Origin: Gymnopus androsaceus JB14
Lineage: Eukaryota; Basidiomycota; Agaricomycetes; Agaricales; Omphalotaceae
NCBI GenBank assembly: GCA_009733575.1
Contig: ML769509.1
Coordinates: 62,001 to 126,000, forward strand
Direction of reading: 5' to 3'
DNA length: 64,000 nucleotides
In this document: piece after piece, positions 59,522 to 64,000 of the stretch
Layout: each line of letters starts with the position of its first letter
Numbering within the stretch: position 1 is the first letter of the stretch
Notes under the pieces: model-generated
What the model saw: only the letters and a program-made list of their open reading frames with translations
Told to the model about the DNA's origin: nothing
Database searches by the model: none
Position numbers and translations under genes: made by a program

Positions 59522-60933
59522 ATGAGCGTTTTGCGGAAACATGCTCGCTCTGTAGTCTTTAAACAGCTACCACCATCTCTGGAGGTCAGACAGGTTATAT
59601 CCAGCCTTCCTTCTGGCTCAATACACAATATCATTCCCAAACCAAACGACTCGCTGGTCATAAATTTTTTGGACCCGCATACCGCGTCCCGATTCACCCG
59701 AAATTTCCTATCTCTTCCTCGAGCACCTTCGATAAAAGATGTTTCAATCGAATATGGGTCATCTAAACCCTTACCGGTTGAAATCCTTGCAGAAATTGGG
59801 CTGAGAAGCGCGAGTAGGGTGGTTCGCGTTTCTTCTAATAATGGAAAGGATATACCGAATGGTCTGGAGAACGAGCTGAAGGAACTTGGTGCTATCGAGA
59901 GTTTTGAAGTCAACTCCGATGCCCGCTCAGCCGTGGTCCATTTTATGTCTATTGATGCAGCTATGCAGGTACGTGCAAGCTTTTTTCTTATAAACATCTT
60001 CACTTAGTTCTTTGGATTAGGCTTTGCAGCTTCTTCGCGCCAACAAATCGTACGATGGATTTTCGGTGTATTTCGGAATTGACCGAAAAGCCAACCCTCC
60101 TCGGTTCTCCCGGAATGCTCAGACCGACTTGGTTTTGACCGGTCTCCCAAAGGGTATCACATCTAGTGAAATCATTAGGCGGATACAAAGTGGACTACCC
60201 AGCCTGAACCGTGAAGCCATTCGGAGCATTGTATTTGACGAAAAGTCGGCGAAGGCTGTAAGTTTTATGTTAATGTTGTACTCTGCTTTTCGTCATGCCC
60301 ACTCTATAGTTTATCAATTTCCTTGAACCTGCTGCGGCTAAAATCGTTTTCGACTCATTCAACACCGCCAAAACCTCCACCGGTGGTGTTTCTGTGTCGT
60401 GGTCTAGCACTCCTGCCAACCCCGTCAACCCCAGTCTTCGCATCGCAGTCAGTGCCGGTGTCTCCCGCACCTTGACTGTATCACACCTTCAAAACGTACG
60501 TCCAGCTTCGACGCATCTTGAAGACTAGCGAAGAATTTGGCACACTCATCAGTCATCCCTATAATTCGTTAAAGTAAGCAGAACAAGTTTTAATCTCCTC
60601 GAACATGTTTGCTAACCTGCTCGCAGAAAAACGGTCAACATTGAATTCGCTGACATCTACTCGTCGCTCAAGGCCATTGTGCGCATAAGGGAAGCCATGT
60701 CCTCTTACCCTGCCTTCTCCAGCACGCAAATTTCGTTTGCGACATCCACTTTTAATGTGCGTCCTATGAAAGTTGTCACAAGTAGGATCAAGAATGGTAC
60801 TGCTTCAAGTGCTTCCGCACCGCGGTCAACACCGAAAAATTCTTCCCCAGGACAAAACACCGAAACTACATCTTCGGCTGTGTCTGACGGAGCACAGGTA
60901 GCTGAAAAGAAGGTCGAGATCACATCCGCTTGA
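59522..60933 (+). CDS. RNA-binding protein with RRM-type repeats
   Basis: Exons 59522-59968, 60021-60257, 60310-about 60495, a short fourth, and a last one from about 60629 to 60933. Repeated RRM-like units: VFKQLPPSLEVRQVISSLPS with LVINFLDPHTASRFTR; RVVRVSSNNGKDI with SAVVHFMSIDAAMQALQLL; DLVLTGLPKGITSSEIIRRI with FINFLEPAAAKIVFDSF; and TVNIEFADIYSSLKAIVRIR. The aromatic RNP signatures are weak, so RNA contact may differ. The layout is loosely like Nrd1-type fungal RRM proteins. One apparent extra base near 60505 breaks the frame before RRILKTSEEFG. The C-terminus is low-complexity. Confidence 0.65.
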
Positions 60934-61554
60934 AGCTCATGTATGATACCCACTATATAATACTCACTTTACATGTGAATCGATCTACTGTCCAATTTCC
61001 TCCTCAGAAGCAGAAAGTGGAACCGACGAAAATCTAACCTACTTTAAATGTCATTATTCAACGTCTTTCGGTACTTTCGCAGGGCTTTGCCAGTAAGTAC
61101 TTATGAAAGAAGCAAGCGCAAAACTATGGACCAGCATACATCTATTTCTGGTCGATTTGAGGACCATCCTTGTCGAGTCCTTACTGGAAAGCTTGGAAAC
61201 ACGGAAAGACGAATCCAGCGGCTGTTGTAATCCCGCTTTCTTTCCGATCGCGTCTTCCTCGCGACTGAAAGTGAAACAGCTGTTCATTCCTTCGATAGGC
61301 GCGTGACGCCAGCTTCTTGACTCGTACTACTTATGAAACACTTGCAAAGTCGACCGCCGAAGCGAGAGCGTCTTTCAATTCAGATTCAGACCCCAGTTTA
61401 GCGTCAGTCTTCCCAAGCAATCCCTTTCCGGTTATCTAGCTTTATCATTTGTGTCAATCCAACGTGACTAGTACTTTTCACAGCTCTGGCCCCTTCCTTG
61501 TCTTCTAACCAACACCATCCCCGTAGTTCTCAGTTAAAGCGCGCGCATACCAAG
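60934..61554. other. Intergenic region
   Basis: A short frame from 61048 (MSLFNVFRYFRRALPVSTYE) has no recognisable feature. The stretch before 61555 is the promoter and leader of the metacaspase. Confidence 0.5.
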
Positions 61555-63953
61555 ATGATGTGGGATATCGGTGAAAAGGATCCTCATGGGTATTCCAATC
61601 ATATCGCAATGCCCTCCCCGATGTAAGTTTCCTTTTTTTTCTCCGGATTCTCTAGTTAATTCCCTTTACAGGATTGGATCGTGAGTTTGGAACGCTTGTA
61701 TATTCTCTTATCTCACACAATTCTGCTCATAGGCAAGCTATACATACTCCCGCACCCTCAAACTACTCTGCGCACAGTCATCTTGCAGCGCCTGCGTTCG
61801 GAGTTCCGCCCGTGTATCATTCAGTTCACTCCTACGCGTAAGCCGGATACATTTCTCCTTTACACCTTTCTGACAGTTACTCGACGCTTCCAGAGGCTCT
61901 CCGAACGAGTAAGCCTGTCATTACTATCGGACGTGTAAATTAACTTCACGCCGGAATAGACCTAGTTTTGGTGTGCCACTAGCCCGTGCTGTCAGTGCTG
62001 AACCTCCCCATCACCATCATCACCATTCGAACCCTCCGCCTGATATAGACAGAGCCTTACACTTCCCGGCGCTCATCACCAAGTCTAGTCACCACAAATC
62101 TCATCACCGACATTCTCATAGCGCGGATAACCGTCATCATCACCACCATAATACGCCTCGGATTGAGAGCTCTGGACATCATCATTCCCAGTCGCACTCT
62201 GCTCCGATCGCGACTCACCATCATCAGCAAATACCGGATCCGCGACATCGTATCGAACATCCACCATTTCATCCGAAATTCCAGTATTCACTTTGCACTG
62301 GTCGAAAGAAAGCACTTTGTGTAAGCATTTCTGGCCAAGTTCCTCACCATCTGACTCCTCTCCTCTGTTTTCTAGATAGGTATCAACTACATAGGTATGC
62401 GCTTTTAATCTCGTTGGAAGCGTCCGCTTATATGAGGCTAGGTGAGCGCCACGAGCTGCGCGGATGCATCAACGACGCCAAGGCAATGCGCAAGTTTCTT
62501 ATTCGTATGTTTGCTGAACACACACTCTTGTTCCTTCCTTATTTGACGGTTTTGACGATTTAGACAACCATGGCTACAAATCTGAAGATATCGTACTTCT
62601 GACGGATGATAGTCCTAATCCACGTTCACGACCAACCAGAAGCAACATGATTAATGCTATGCATTGGCTCGTACAAAGCGCTCACTACAGTGACAGTTTG
62701 TTTTTCCATTGTTAGTTCAAGTTCATTTTTGAGCGCCATTATTCGGTATTTACTTTCTTGGATCTATTTTTTGCAGACTCTGGTCATGGTGGCCAGACAA
62801 AAGACCTTGATGGCGATGAAATTGATGGCATGGACGAAGGTGAACAAGTATCTTCTGAAAGATTGGTGACTGTCTGATCTTACATGCTGTAAACAGTAAT
62901 ATTTCCTGTGGACTTTCAGCAAAAAGGCCACATCCTGGACGATGTAAGTGGATAGGCTGATCCATGTTTCGTTTCCGGCTGACCGTTCGCTAAAAGGACT
63001 TGTTCAAAATTATGGTGTGTCCGCCTCAGTACGGAAGCGTACATGACTTTAACTGGGATTGCAGGCCAGGCCGCTACCAGCGGGTTGTAGGTTGACCGTA
63101 CGTACATCCTTGTATTATTTTTTGCCCTCCTGCAGCCGCTCAGTTTGCAGCTAACCTAGGCGTTATTTGATGTAAGTATTGTTTTTTTTTTTTCAGTGAG
63201 TGACAAAAGCTAATATCACCCTCCTTTAAAGTCTTGTCACTCTGGAACTGTCCTCGGTAGGTAGTGAATATACGAACTGAAGACACAGACGACACTTACA
63301 TCTTGCTTGCTTGCCCTTAGACTTGCCTTTCATTGTGCGTCCCTCGCTCGGGCCTTTATATGAAATAGCCGCTACTTCGAGTTTGTTCTGACTTACCGTT
63401 CTTCCTTTCTGCTACCATAGTATACCCCATCCGGAAGATTGCGTGGACCTCAGGTCAGGCAACAGGCCTTGGCTCGAAGGAATTCAGCAGCTGATGTCGT
63501 GAGTTTCTCCCTTCTCTTTTCCCATTAAACGGTCCTCTGTTCATTGCAAACAATCTTTTCCACAGATCTCGTTCTCTGCGTGCAAAGATGGCCGGAAGAG
63601 TACAGATACATTCAAAGGAGGTGTGGCTGTCGGTGCTATGAGCTGGGTACGCATCACATACTCCTCGACGATCCAGAGACCTCTTGACAATACAATAGTC
63701 ATTCTGCGAAGTCATGAGTAAGAACCCACATCAATCGTATCAGCAAATATTGCGTGAAGTCAAGTGCGTACTTTGCTCCAATTCGATGGCTCGTCGACAC
63801 ATACCCACTCATTGAACAGGAATTTGACCTACCGGAGATATCACCAGACACCTCAGCTGGGCAGCTCTCATCATATTGTATGTTGCATTTGACTCACTAT
63901 GGGAATATTTATTAACCGTTTACTAGGATATGAACCTCAAATTTATCATCTAA
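61555..63953 (+). CDS. MCA1: Type I metacaspase with histidine-rich prodomain
   Basis: Cysteine protease cleaving after arginine or lysine, linked to stress, aggregate handling and cell death. Start MMWDIGEKDPHGYSNHIAMP. The prodomain (exons up to about 62320) is proline/histidine-rich: PPHHHHHHSNPPPD, HHKSHHRHSHSADNRHHHHH. The p20 core follows: GRKKALCIGINYIG, LRGCINDAKAMRKFLI, DNHGYKSEDIVLLTDDSPNP, catalytic His in YSGHGGQ (62785-62787), DGMDEVIFPVDFQQKGHILD, and catalytic Cys in LFDSCHSGTVLDLPF (63235-63237), split over introns. The p10 part has VISFSACKDGRKSTDTFKGG and the end SSHHIDMNLKFII. About a dozen introns. The frame is intact as I splice it; TAA at 63951-63953. Confidence 0.93.
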
Positions 63954-64000
63954 GTGGACCTTTATGATACTTTGGTTTACCGTTTCCATCCGTATATTTA

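Noticed and set aside
59470..60003. 177-residue minus-strand open frame
   Set aside because: Shadow of the RRM protein exon 1.

Overview
The window looks like a piece of a mushroom-type basidiomycete (Agaricomycetes) chromosome. Support comes from spliced genes with many introns of about 50 bases, a KDZ transposase relic next to a TET/JBP-type dioxygenase relic (a pairing known from Agaricomycetes), a short unspecific peroxygenase, a DUF6593 protein, a chromovirus retrotransposon and typical fungal housekeeping genes. No species is assigned.

Bases 1 to about 17.8 kb are a graveyard of mobile elements, visibly poorer in CpG than the rest. In order: a degraded fragment with RNase H1-N-terminal-like (viroplasmin-like) patches; a decayed TET/JBP-like 2-oxoglutarate dioxygenase gene (minus strand); a complete but dead Ty3/gypsy chromovirus (3311-11083, 457-base LTRs, CAGCT target duplication, predicted self-priming, C-terminal chromodomain), itself hit by a 1,059-base solo LTR of another family and by a foldback MITE; tRNA-like and telomere-like patches; a decayed KDZ transposase; and a Tc1/mariner element with perfect 31-base inverted repeats, hit by a second copy of the same MITE.

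From about 18 kb the sequence becomes gene-rich: a partial SPC2 duplicate, SPC2 (signal peptidase complex) divergent from protoporphyrinogen oxidase, an SNG1/DUF3533-type membrane protein, a DUF6593 protein, an F-box gene with two broken relatives, RNase H2 subunit C divergent from an MFS transporter, an LRR protein with a SAP-like tail, a damaged P450, a Zn2Cys6 regulator, a multipass membrane protein, dihydroxyacetone kinase, a new-looking 567-base hAT-type MITE, an LRR-like gene, an unspecific peroxygenase, an RRM protein and a type I metacaspase with a histidine-rich prodomain.

There is no operon-like organisation; the genes are independent. Several conserved genes between 19 and 33 kb carry apparent one- or two-base insertions without stop-codon decay, which looks more like sequence error than pseudogenisation, whereas the transposon stops are mostly CGA-to-TGA changes typical of methylated-CpG decay.
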